Part shown: one piece after another, positions 1 through 7,290 of the stretch | Layout of the letters: the number at the start of each line of letters is the position of its first letter | Position numbering within the stretch: position 1 is the stretch's first letter | Assembly (NCBI GenBank): GCA_038229135.1 | Contig: JBBROS010000052.1 | Coordinates: 1-23,263, forward strand | Direction: 5' to 3' | DNA from: JBBROS01 sp038229135 | Lineage (GTDB): Bacteria > Pseudomonadota > Alphaproteobacteria > Acetobacterales > Acetobacteraceae | DNA length: 23,263 bases | Notes under the pieces: model-generated | Seen by the model: only the letters and a program-made list of their open reading frames with translations | Databases searched by the model: none | Told to the model about the DNA's origin: nothing | Made by a program: the position numbers and the translations under genes

Positions 1-512
1 AAAAACGCGTCCGGGTCCGGCACATGCTCGATCACCTCGGAGGCGACGACGAGGCCGAAGGGCGGGCCGAGCTCGAGGTCGGCGGTGAGGTATTCGGGCC
101 GGATGTCCGCGCCCAGCAGCCGGGCGCCGGCGAGGGCGAAATGCGCCGGGTCGAGCCCGATGGCGCGCCAACCCAACGCGCGCGACGCCATATCGACCGC
201 GAAGCCGAAGCCGCAGCCGACGTCGAGCACGCTGTCGATCGTGGGGTCGTCGACCAGGAACAGGAAGCGCGTGACGTGGTGGATGGAGCAGTTCTGCTCG
301 ACATAGACCTGTTCGTAGAAGGCCTCGTGCACCGGGTCGTAGTCGGGGTTCGCATAGTCGGGCGGGGTGCGGTCGGCATAGAAGCAGGCCCTGCAGGCGG
401 TGCAGCGGTGCAGGACGTGGCCGTGGTCCTCGAGGAGCGCCGGGGCTGGGGCGGCGGCGTGGCAGACGGGGCAGGCGAGCGCTGGGGCGGCAGGCGCCCA
501 GTTCCGGTTCAT
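1..512 (-). CDS. Zinc-ribbon class I SAM-dependent methyltransferase (C-terminus off the window)
   Basis: This frame is open from an ATG at 512 to the window edge, giving 170 residues of an incomplete protein. The N-terminus carries two CxxC pairs (C14/C17 and C37/C40) that form a rubredoxin-like zinc ribbon. A Rossmann methyltransferase follows: motif I LDVGCGFG at residues 96-103, an acidic ribose-binding residue in GLDPA (D121), and the post-II motif SEVIEHVPDP near the edge. This layout is known from methyltransferases of surface-glycan and O-antigen loci, which methylate sugars or small acceptors in the cytoplasm. The start lies 24 bp after the stop of the glycosyltransferase, on the same strand, so the two are probably co-transcribed and act on the same glycan. 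The exact acceptor cannot be read from the sequence. The C-terminal part of the fold is missing only because the window ends. Confidence 0.88.
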   Translation of the reverse strand, partial: MNRNWAPAAPALACPVCHAAAPAPALLEDHGHVLHRCTACRACFYADRTPPDYANPDYDPVHEAFYEQVYVEQNCSIHHVTRFLFLVDDPTIDSVLDVGCGFGFAVDMASRALGWRAIGLDPAHFALAGARLLGADIRPEYLTADLELGPPFGLVVASEVIEHVPDPDAF

Positions 513-536
513 GGCGGCGCTGTCATGCAGGAAGCG

Positions 537-2954
537 TCAAGCAGGTAGTTGGGCGGGCGCGGGACGGTGGCCGGCCAGCGTCCGGCGCAGGGCAAGCCGA
601 CGCTCGAGGTCGGCCGTGCGCCGGTCCTGCCGCTCCGTCCCGACGTGCAGCCGGTCGATTTCGTGCATCAGGCGGACCCACTCGTGCAGTCCGATTGACC
701 TGTCGCCGCCGGTCGCTCGGGCCAGCCGGCCTTCGGCGCGGCCGCAGGCGACATAGTGGTCGTAGCCGGACGTGACGCTGCCGTCCTCCACGGCGGATCG
801 GATGTCGTCGAAACATTCGAGGTAGAACGCCTCGTCGAACGCCTCGCGGGTGAGTGGGGGGGCGCGTTGGATTTCGGCCTCGCCGTGGGCTGCGTGCACG
901 TCGGCCAGGGCCAGGGGGCGATCGAGCCGCGCGCGGGCCAGCGCCTGGGCCCAGGGCGCGGGGCCGGACACGGCGGCGTCGCGCGCATCGGGCCAGGACA
1001 TGACCGAGGCTGGGTCCGCTCTCGGTGCGAGGCAGGCGGCGTGCGCAGCCTCCAGGCCTTCGAGCCAGCCCTCGTAGGTGTTGCCGCACAGGATCTGCCC
1101 GGGCAGGTCGCTGTCGAGGTAGGGCGGGGCGCGGCTGCTCACGGGGACGACCCCGGCCGACAATGCCTCGATCCACTTGATGTCGCTCTTGCCGTCGATG
1201 AAGGCCTGCGTTTCTGCATCGGCCCCGGTATCGAGCGGGCAGAGCAGGATGGCGGGAGCGAGGTCCCGCAAGAAGGCCTGATACTGGGCGGGTGGCAGCA
1301 TGCCGACCCATTCGACCTCCACGCCTGCCTCGGCCAGCCCCGGCGGCGGGGCGGCGCCCACCGCGATGAGGCGAAGGCCCCGCGCGAGGCACGTGTCGCG
1401 GACGGCACGGACGATGTCTCCGCGGCTGTGCGTGATGGCAGGCTGGTCGCTGCTGGCCCAGATGAGGGCGGTGGGCGCGCCCAGCGGCACGGGGGCTGGG
1501 CGGCCTTGCGCGAGGTTGGGCGTGGCCACGATGCGTTGGGCGCGCAGGCCATCGACGCGGCTGGCGAGCAGCCGCCCGAGCCGGGCCGTGGCGCACGAAA
1601 CGACCGTGGCGCCCTGCAACAGGCCGAGCACGGCGAGGTGCGACAGCGGGTTGAAGCGATCGCGGTGGGCGGGTGTGGCGAGCAGGTTGTCGTCGATGTC
1701 GTAGGCGTAGGGGCGGGCGATGAGCTGCATGACCAGGCGCGTGGCCGGGTCGATGCTGCGGTGGACCCACACGGCATCGAACCGGGTCGCCTTGGCCGGG
1801 CTCGTGTCGAACACCACCGCGCCGCGGCGCATGACGGCATAGCCGCCGATGAGGCCACGGCGGTGCAGGGCGCCGAACGGGGCGTGGACGCGGGCGGCAA
1901 CGAGGTGCTCGGGCTCGTCGGAGAAGACGAGCACGCGGCCGTCGCGGCCGAGTGGAGAGGATGGGGGGAGGGCGGAGGCGCCAGCGGGATCGGGAGCGGG
2001 TCCGGATGCGGGGCCGGATGCGGGGCGGCGCCAGGCGCGGCGGGCGGCGTCGCCCCGAGCCTCGGCGCGTGCGACGGAGCTGCGAAGGCGGCTTGCGGCG
2101 GCCTCCGGATCGAACAGGGTGTGGGCCAGCTCCCTGGCCGCGCTGGCGGGGCCCGGGCTCGAGACCCCGAGGTCGAGTGCCGCGCCACCAAGGGCCAACA
2201 CCTGGCCCGCGCCGGAGGCGGCGAGCGCCTCGCCGAGCGCGCCGTCGACCGTGGTGCACACCGGCCACCCCGCGGCCAGGGCGGACGCAACCGCCAGCGG
2301 CGTGCTCGCCCGGGCGAGCCTGGTGTCGCGCCGCAGATCGAACAGCCAGCCTGGCTGGGTGGGGTCCGCTGCGGGCCAGGTGGCCGCCCAGAGCTGGGCG
2401 TCGACCGGCGTACCAGCGGCCAGGGCCAGCTTGTGGCCATGCCGCCGCGCCCAGGCAATGGCGGCCTCGAGCGCGGCGGCAAGCGCCGGGTCGGCCGGGT
2501 CGCCCGAGATGCGGACCGTCTGTGGCGCCGGCTTCTTCGCTGACGCCGGCTCCGGCCCGGCCTCCGGGGCATGGGGCACGACCGCGACGTGCGGTGCTGC
2601 GGCACCGATCAGGGCCGACCAGTGGCCGCGTTCCGCCTCGCTGCCAACGAGCAAGAGGGTGGCGCCCCGGCACATCGCCACGAGGGCGCGGCTCCATGCG
2701 TCCTGGGCGTGGGCACCGCGGCCAGGGCAGGCCTCCGCGGCGCCGACGAGGTCCAGCACGTGGACGGCCGCACCTTCGGCGCCCTGCGGCGTCATCGCCC
2801 ACCGACCGGACCATGGCGCCGTCCAGACCAGGGTGCCGGCTGGCCCTGCCGGTCCGCTGTCGGGTGGCGCCAGGACGATGGGCGCCTCGAGAATGGCCGC
2901 GAGGTGCCGGGCCCGGGGCGACGCCGGGTCGGCTGCGACGACGAGGCGGCTCAA
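537..2954 (-). CDS. Two-part GT-B glycosyltransferase with C-terminal FDEAFYL repeat
   Basis: The product is about 805 aa and has three parts. Residues 1-300 look like a degenerate GT-B glycosyltransferase (a V..SE segment near 103-106 and an SALAAGWPV helix near 224-232). A Pro/Ala-rich linker spans about 308-335. Residues 340-640 form a second GT4-like unit with the signature YDIDDNL at 418-424, and IEALSAGVVPV at 595-605 as the nucleotide-sugar end. Residues 706-743 match the short FDEAFYL...GYDHYVACGRAEGR module often appended to alphaproteobacterial glycosyltransferases, and a charged helical tail follows. The start is taken as TTG at 2954 because it overlaps the upstream stop (TTGA), which indicates translational coupling. 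Its neighbours, a methyltransferase downstream and a small helical protein upstream, suggest synthesis of a surface polysaccharide. The sugar specificity is unknown. Whether the first half is catalytic is doubtful, because it lacks a clear donor-binding motif. Confidence 0.85.
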   Translation of the reverse strand: MSRLVVAADPASPRARHLAAILEAPIVLAPPDSGPAGPAGTLVWTAPWSGRWAMTPQGAEGAAVHVLDLVGAAEACPGRGAHAQDAWSRALVAMCRGATLLLVGSEAERGHWSALIGAAAPHVAVVPHAPEAGPEPASAKKPAPQTVRISGDPADPALAAALEAAIAWARRHGHKLALAAGTPVDAQLWAATWPAADPTQPGWLFDLRRDTRLARASTPLAVASALAAGWPVCTTVDGALGEALAASGAGQVLALGGAALDLGVSSPGPASAARELAHTLFDPEAAASRLRSSVARAEARGDAARRAWRRPASGPASGPAPDPAGASALPPSSPLGRDGRVLVFSDEPEHLVAARVHAPFGALHRRGLIGGYAVMRRGAVVFDTSPAKATRFDAVWVHRSIDPATRLVMQLIARPYAYDIDDNLLATPAHRDRFNPLSHLAVLGLLQGATVVSCATARLGRLLASRVDGLRAQRIVATPNLAQGRPAPVPLGAPTALIWASSDQPAITHSRGDIVRAVRDTCLARGLRLIAVGAAPPPGLAEAGVEVEWVGMLPPAQYQAFLRDLAPAILLCPLDTGADAETQAFIDGKSDIKWIEALSAGVVPVSSRAPPYLDSDLPGQILCGNTYEGWLEGLEAAHAACLAPRADPASVMSWPDARDAAVSGPAPWAQALARARLDRPLALADVHAAHGEAEIQRAPPLTREAFDEAFYLECFDDIRSAVEDGSVTSGYDHYVACGRAEGRLARATGGDRSIGLHEWVRLMHEIDRLHVGTERQDRRTADLERRLALRRTLAGHRPAPAQLPA

Positions 2955-3274
2955 AGCAGCTCGTCCAGCATGGCTTGCAGCCGCTCGAGCTGTTCGGCCT
3001 GGCGGGAGGAGAGTGCGGTGAGGAGCTCGATGGCACGAACGGCTTGGGCCTGGTCGCCGAGCGTGGGAGGCGGGGCATCGGCCGTCAGAAGACCCTTGAT
3101 GAGCGAGGCCGCCGCGTGGGCGGCGCCTGGTGTAGAACCGGGCCGGTCCAGCACCGGCAACAGGCAGGCGGCCGCGAGCCGATACTCGTGCGCCTGGATG
3201 TGGCGCTGTGCGACATCGATCTCGGGCGGCTCGTCGGGGCCGTGCGCAACGGGAAGGAGCTGCTGGCGCGCCAT
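2951..3274 (-). CDS. Small helical protein of unknown function, coupled to the glycosyltransferase
   Basis: This is a 107-residue soluble protein with no signal peptide. It is Ala/Leu-rich and predicted mostly helical, with an amphipathic C-terminal helix (about residues 85-107, heptad-like Leu pattern ending DELL) that could form a coiled coil. I do not recognise the family. Its stop overlaps the TTG start of the glycosyltransferase, so it is the first substantial gene of that operon and may be a partner or oligomerisation factor for it. An in-frame TGA lies two codons upstream of the ATG, so the start cannot be much earlier. No Shine-Dalgarno sequence precedes this ATG. Translation may instead be coupled to a tiny upstream frame ending 3 bases before it. 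Confidence 0.7.
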   Translation of the reverse strand: MARQQLLPVAHGPDEPPEIDVAQRHIQAHEYRLAAACLLPVLDRPGSTPGAAHAAASLIKGLLTADAPPPTLGDQAQAVRAIELLTALSSRQAEQLERLQAMLDELL

Positions 3275-3277
3275 GGT

Positions 3278-3346
3278 TCAGCCGTGCGGAAGCGATGCCG
3301 GGCTGGAGCGGCCGGACCGGTCTGCGTTGGCGAGAAATCCGGTCAT
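3278..3346 (-). CDS. Possible 22-residue leader peptide upstream of the glycan operon
   Basis: A 22-codon frame (begins MTGFLANADR) has a fair Shine-Dalgarno sequence (GGAG, 5 bases before its ATG). It ends TGA-ACC-ATG, only 3 bases before the next gene, which has no such site of its own. The arrangement fits a leader that delivers ribosomes to the next start. The peptide has no recognisable motif, and short frames like this are common by chance in GC-rich DNA, so confidence is low. Confidence 0.25.
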   Translation of the reverse strand: MTGFLANADRSGRSSPASLPHG

Positions 3347-3438
3347 GGGAGCTCCGAGGCGCGGCTTTGAGTCATGCCGCCCTGGCCCGGCCGCGTCAAC
3401 CTGCGGCGCCTCCCCGCATGGGCGCCGCCGATACGGGG

Positions 3439-3466
3439 TTGCATCGCCGGCCGGGGCTGCTATATC
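3439..3466 (+). promoter_or_regulatory. Sigma-70-like promoter for tRNA-Lys
   Basis: TTGCAT (3439-3444) and TATATC (3461-3466) are separated by 16 bases. The -10 ends 27 bases before the first base of the tRNA, and this is the only AT-rich patch in the region. Position and orientation suit a tRNA promoter. Confidence 0.5.
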
Positions 3467-3493
3467 GCGCCTCCCCGGGGTTCTGCCGGGCGC

Positions 3494-3726
<233 letters not shown>

Positions 3727-3746
3727 GTGATCGTCTCTGTCCGGGG

Positions 3747-4127
3747 TTACTGCTGGACGATGACGCGGGCCTGGGTCGGCTTGCCGCCGACCGTCAGCGA
3801 CATTACCGCAGTCACCTTTCCGGTGGCCGCGGGATCGAGCTTGCCCGAGAGGCTGTTGCCGTCGCCCGGGACGAGCGCCACGGATTGCGATTTCCCGCCG
3901 ACCAGCACGGTGGCCTTCCCCGTAAGCTTCGCACTCGGGACCGGGGCCTTGGCTTCGTCGAGGACGTAGATCACCAGACGGTCGCCGTCGATGACGAGTT
4001 CGACCCAGTTCTCGCCGGAGTCCTCGGCGACTTGTCCGCCGTGGGCGGAGGCCGGGGGGCTGCCGTGGGCGAATGCGGCGAGCGGGGTGGCGGCGATTGA
4101 GGCGGACACAAGGATGGTCTTCAGCAT
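3747..4127 (-). CDS. Small periplasmic protein of the metal-efflux operon
   Basis: This 126-residue protein has a clear signal peptide (MLKTILVSASIAATPLAAFA, then HGSPP). The mature part of about 106 residues opens with a His-containing segment (HG..SAHGGQVAED). It continues as alternating beta strands (WVELVIDGDRLVIYVLDE..), consistent with a small Ig-like or cupredoxin-like sandwich, but it contains no Cys and few Met. A good Shine-Dalgarno sequence (AAGGAG, 7 bases before ATG) fixes the start. It follows the RND pump by 19 bases on the same strand, so it belongs to the CueR-controlled operon. Proteins of this look often accompany CusA/CzcA-type pumps in alphaproteobacteria and are usually left as hypothetical. 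A periplasmic metal-handling or pump-accessory role is inferred from context only. Confidence 0.8.
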   Translation of the reverse strand: MLKTILVSASIAATPLAAFAHGSPPASAHGGQVAEDSGENWVELVIDGDRLVIYVLDEAKAPVPSAKLTGKATVLVGGKSQSVALVPGDGNSLSGKLDPAATGKVTAVMSLTVGGKPTQARVIVQQ

Positions 4128-4146
4128 AGGCTTCTCCTTCGTGGTT

Positions 4147-7100
4147 TCAGAATGCTTCCGAGGGACGCAGCGAGCCCTCCTGGCCGGCGGCCAGCCGCTC
4201 GACGGACTTGCGACCGAGCTTGAGGAACAGGACGGGGGTCAGCAGCGTGTCGAGCAGCGTCGCGCTGACCAGGCCCCCGAAGATGACGATGGCGACCGGG
4301 TGCAGGATCTCCTTGCCCGGCGCGCCGGCCCCGATCATCAGCGGTAGCAGCGCGAAGCCTGCCGAGAACGCTGTCATCAGCACGGGCGTCAGACGCTCCA
4401 GGCTGCCGCGCACGACCATCTCCGGCCCGAATGCCTCGCCCTCGTGCAGCACGAGGTTGATGTAGTGGCTGACCTTGAGGATGCCGTTGCGGGCGGAGAT
4501 GCCCGTCAGCGTGATGAAGCCGATCATGCTGGCGACCGACAGCGTCTGGCCGGACAGCCAGAGCGCCGCCACGCTGCCGATGAGTGCCAGCGGCACGTTG
4601 CCCATGATGATGGCCGCCAGGACCGCCGAGCGGTAGCGGCTGTAGAGGACGGTGAACACCATCGCCAGCGACACCAGCGACAGCCCGCCTATCAGCTTCG
4701 CACTGTCCTCCTGCGCCTGGAACGTGCCCTCCAGCTGCATGAAGTAGCCCTGAGGCAATGCCGTGCGTGCCATCTCGGCGCGGATCGCCGCGAGGACACG
4801 GGTCTCGTCAGACCCGTCGGTGTTCGCCTGGACCACGATGCGCCGTGTCCCGTTCTCCCGCAGGACCTGGTTGGGCCCGTCATCGTCGGCGACATCGGCG
4901 AGGCTCCCGAGCGGCACCCGGCCCCTGGGTGTCTCGACAAGCAGGTGCGTCAGCGCGTCCGTCGTACGCCCGGCATCGGACAGGCGCAACACGACGTCAA
5001 AGCGCTTTTGGCCATCGATGACCTGGCTGACGACCTTGCCGTTGGTCAATTTTTCCAGCGCGTCCGTCACCGCGGCCGGGGTCACGCCGAACAGGGCGGC
5101 CCGCTGGTAGTCGAGCCTGACCTGAAGCTGCGGCACCCGCACCTGGCGCTCGACCAGCAGGTCGACCAGGCCCGGGATGGCTGACAGCCGCTCACGCAGC
5201 TGGTCGGCCAGGCCGCGCAGGGTGTCGATGTCTTCTCCGAACACCTTGATCGCGATGGCGGCGTTCACGCCAGACAGCAGGTGCTCCAGGCGATGCCCGA
5301 TGGGTTGGCCGATGTTGAAGGCTGCTGGCAGGATAGCGAGGCGCTGCCGGATGTCGGCCAGCACGGCCTCCTTCGGTCGGGCGGAAACCCGCAAATCGAC
5401 GTCTATCTCGCTCGAATGGACGCCTTCCGCATGCTCGTCTAATTCGGCCCGGCCCGTGCGGCGGCCGACGGTCTTCACCTCGGGCACCTGCATGACGATC
5501 CGCTCCGCTACGCTGCCGAGGCGGTCGGACTCCGCCAGGCTGATGCCGGGCGCGAACGTCATGCCCACGGTCAGCGTGCCCTCGTTGAAGGGCGGCAGGA
5601 ATGCGCGCGGCAGCCGGGTCGCCGACACCCCGGCGATGACGACCGCAACCGCGGCGACCCCCACCAGAAGGCCGGCGTGCCCGAACGACCACGTCAGCAG
5701 CCGGGCGTCGCCTTGTTTGAGCCAGCGGACGAGCGGGCCCTCCTTGTGGCTCAGCCGCGTCATGCGCGGGATGAGGTAGTAGCAGAGCACCGGGGTCACG
5801 GTGACGGACGTGACCAGGCTGCCCAGCACCGACACGATGTAGGCGACCCCCAGCGGCGCGAACAGCCGACCCTCGATGCCGGACAGCGCGAAGAGCGGGA
5901 TGAACACCAGCACCACGATGATCGTCGCGTAGATGATGCCGGAGCGGACTTCCTGGCTCGCCGACGCCACCACTTCCAGCACGGGGCGGGGCTGGGCAAG
6001 CTCCCGGTTCTCGCGCAGGCGGCGGTAGACGTTCTCGACGTCCACCACGGCGTCGTCCACCAGCTCCCCGATGGCGATCGCCAGGCCGCCCAGGGTCATG
6101 GTGTTGATGCCGATGCCGAAGGCGCGGAACACCAGCACGGTGACCAGGATCGAGATCGGGATGGCCGTCAGCGAGATCGCGGTGGTGCGCACGTTCAGCA
6201 GGAAGGCGAACAGCACGATGGCGACGACGACGACCGCGTCCCGCAGTGCGTGGCCGACGTTGCCGATTGAAGCCTCGATGAAGTTGGCCTGCCGGAACAG
6301 GACCGTGTCCGCCTTCACCCCGGCGGGCAGCGTGCGGCCCAGCTCGCCCAGAGCGGCCTCGACCTTGCGGGTCAGTGCCACCGTGTCCGCGCCGGGCTGC
6401 TTCTGGACGGAGAGGATGACGGCGGGCTTTCCGTTCGCGCCCGCTGCGCCGCGCTTGAACTTGGCCGCGTAGTCGAGCGTGGCCACCTGGCCCAGCAGGA
6501 TCGGCTGCGCGTTGAGCGGCCCTGGGCGGACGGTCACGACGAGGCTGCGCAGGTCCTCCAGCCGCGTCGTGCGGCCGATGTTGCGGATGACGTATTCGGC
6601 GCGGTTCTGGTCGACGAACCCGCCCCCGGTGTTGGAGCCGAACTGCTTCACGGCACGCTCGACCTCGTCGAGTGAGACGTCCAGCCGGGTCATGGCGGCG
6701 ACGTCTGGCGTGACCTGGAATTGCCGCACGTCACCGCCGATCGGAATCACCTGGGCGACGCCGGGAATGGAGAGCAGGCGCGGCCGCACCGTGAAGTCGG
6801 CCAATTCCCGCAGCTCCATTGGGGAGGCGGTCGATTTCACGTCAGCCGACATCGCGATAAGCATGATCTCGCCCATGATGGAGGTGATCGGGCCCATCTG
6901 CGGCACCACGCCACTCGGCATCTGTTCGCGCACCGTGGCCAGGCGTTCCGCGACCTGCTGGCGATCGAGGTATATTTCGGTGCCCCAGTCGAACTCGACG
7001 TAAACGATCGACAGGCCGACGCCGGAGACGGACCGCACGCGGGTGACGCCCGGCATGCCGTTCATGGCGGTCTCGAGCGGGTAGGTGACGAGCTGCTCGA

Positions 7101-7290
7101 CCTCCTCAGGCGCCATGCCCTCGGCTTCGGTCATCAGCGTGACGGTCGGTCGGTTCAGGTCGGGGAACACGTCGACGGGCAGCTTCGTCAGCGCGAAGCC
7201 GCCGTAGCCGATCAGCACGAGTGCTGCGACCATCACGAACAGGCGGTTCCGCAGGCTCCCCGTCACCAGGGCGTTGAACAATGACCCCAT
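4147..7290 (-). CDS. Heavy-metal efflux RND permease (CusA/CzcA type)
   Basis: The product is a 1047-residue inner-membrane proton/metal antiporter, full length for the family. It shows the RND layout: TM1 near 15-34, a large periplasmic loop, TM2-6 about 345-505, a second loop, and TM8-12 about 865-1025. The TM4 charge motif reads GELVDDAVVDVEN (408-420; D412, D413, D417, E419), which supplies the proton-relay acids. The loops carry the family motifs SIPGVAQV and QFQVTP. Residue 1 is placed at 7290 because it overlaps the adaptor stop (ATGA) and begins with the usual cytoplasmic MGSLFNALVTGSLRNR; the longer frame to 7437 is adaptor sequence out of frame. Two of the Cu(I)-binding Met of E. 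coli CusA seem absent: a Gly lies at the M573 equivalent before PGIS, and a His replaces M672 in RLEHLLSGV. The substrate is therefore not certain, although CueR control argues for copper or silver. It needs the adaptor encoded upstream, which is interrupted. Confidence 0.93.
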   Translation of the reverse strand: MGSLFNALVTGSLRNRLFVMVAALVLIGYGGFALTKLPVDVFPDLNRPTVTLMTEAEGMAPEEVEQLVTYPLETAMNGMPGVTRVRSVSGVGLSIVYVEFDWGTEIYLDRQQVAERLATVREQMPSGVVPQMGPITSIMGEIMLIAMSADVKSTASPMELRELADFTVRPRLLSIPGVAQVIPIGGDVRQFQVTPDVAAMTRLDVSLDEVERAVKQFGSNTGGGFVDQNRAEYVIRNIGRTTRLEDLRSLVVTVRPGPLNAQPILLGQVATLDYAAKFKRGAAGANGKPAVILSVQKQPGADTVALTRKVEAALGELGRTLPAGVKADTVLFRQANFIEASIGNVGHALRDAVVVVAIVLFAFLLNVRTTAISLTAIPISILVTVLVFRAFGIGINTMTLGGLAIAIGELVDDAVVDVENVYRRLRENRELAQPRPVLEVVASASQEVRSGIIYATIIVVLVFIPLFALSGIEGRLFAPLGVAYIVSVLGSLVTSVTVTPVLCYYLIPRMTRLSHKEGPLVRWLKQGDARLLTWSFGHAGLLVGVAAVAVVIAGVSATRLPRAFLPPFNEGTLTVGMTFAPGISLAESDRLGSVAERIVMQVPEVKTVGRRTGRAELDEHAEGVHSSEIDVDLRVSARPKEAVLADIRQRLAILPAAFNIGQPIGHRLEHLLSGVNAAIAIKVFGEDIDTLRGLADQLRERLSAIPGLVDLLVERQVRVPQLQVRLDYQRAALFGVTPAAVTDALEKLTNGKVVSQVIDGQKRFDVVLRLSDAGRTTDALTHLLVETPRGRVPLGSLADVADDDGPNQVLRENGTRRIVVQANTDGSDETRVLAAIRAEMARTALPQGYFMQLEGTFQAQEDSAKLIGGLSLVSLAMVFTVLYSRYRSAVLAAIIMGNVPLALIGSVAALWLSGQTLSVASMIGFITLTGISARNGILKVSHYINLVLHEGEAFGPEMVVRGSLERLTPVLMTAFSAGFALLPLMIGAGAPGKEILHPVAIVIFGGLVSATLLDTLLTPVLFLKLGRKSVERLAAGQEGSLRPSEAF

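Noticed and set aside
1966..2035. GC-rich tandem-like stretch (GGCCGGATGCG repeats)
   Set aside because: It encodes the Pro/Ala/Gly linker of the glycosyltransferase; it is low-complexity coding rather than a separate repeat element.
756..2543. 595-codon plus-strand frame opposite the glycosyltransferase
   Set aside because: No motif or plausible start; it mirrors the GC-rich glycosyltransferase gene.
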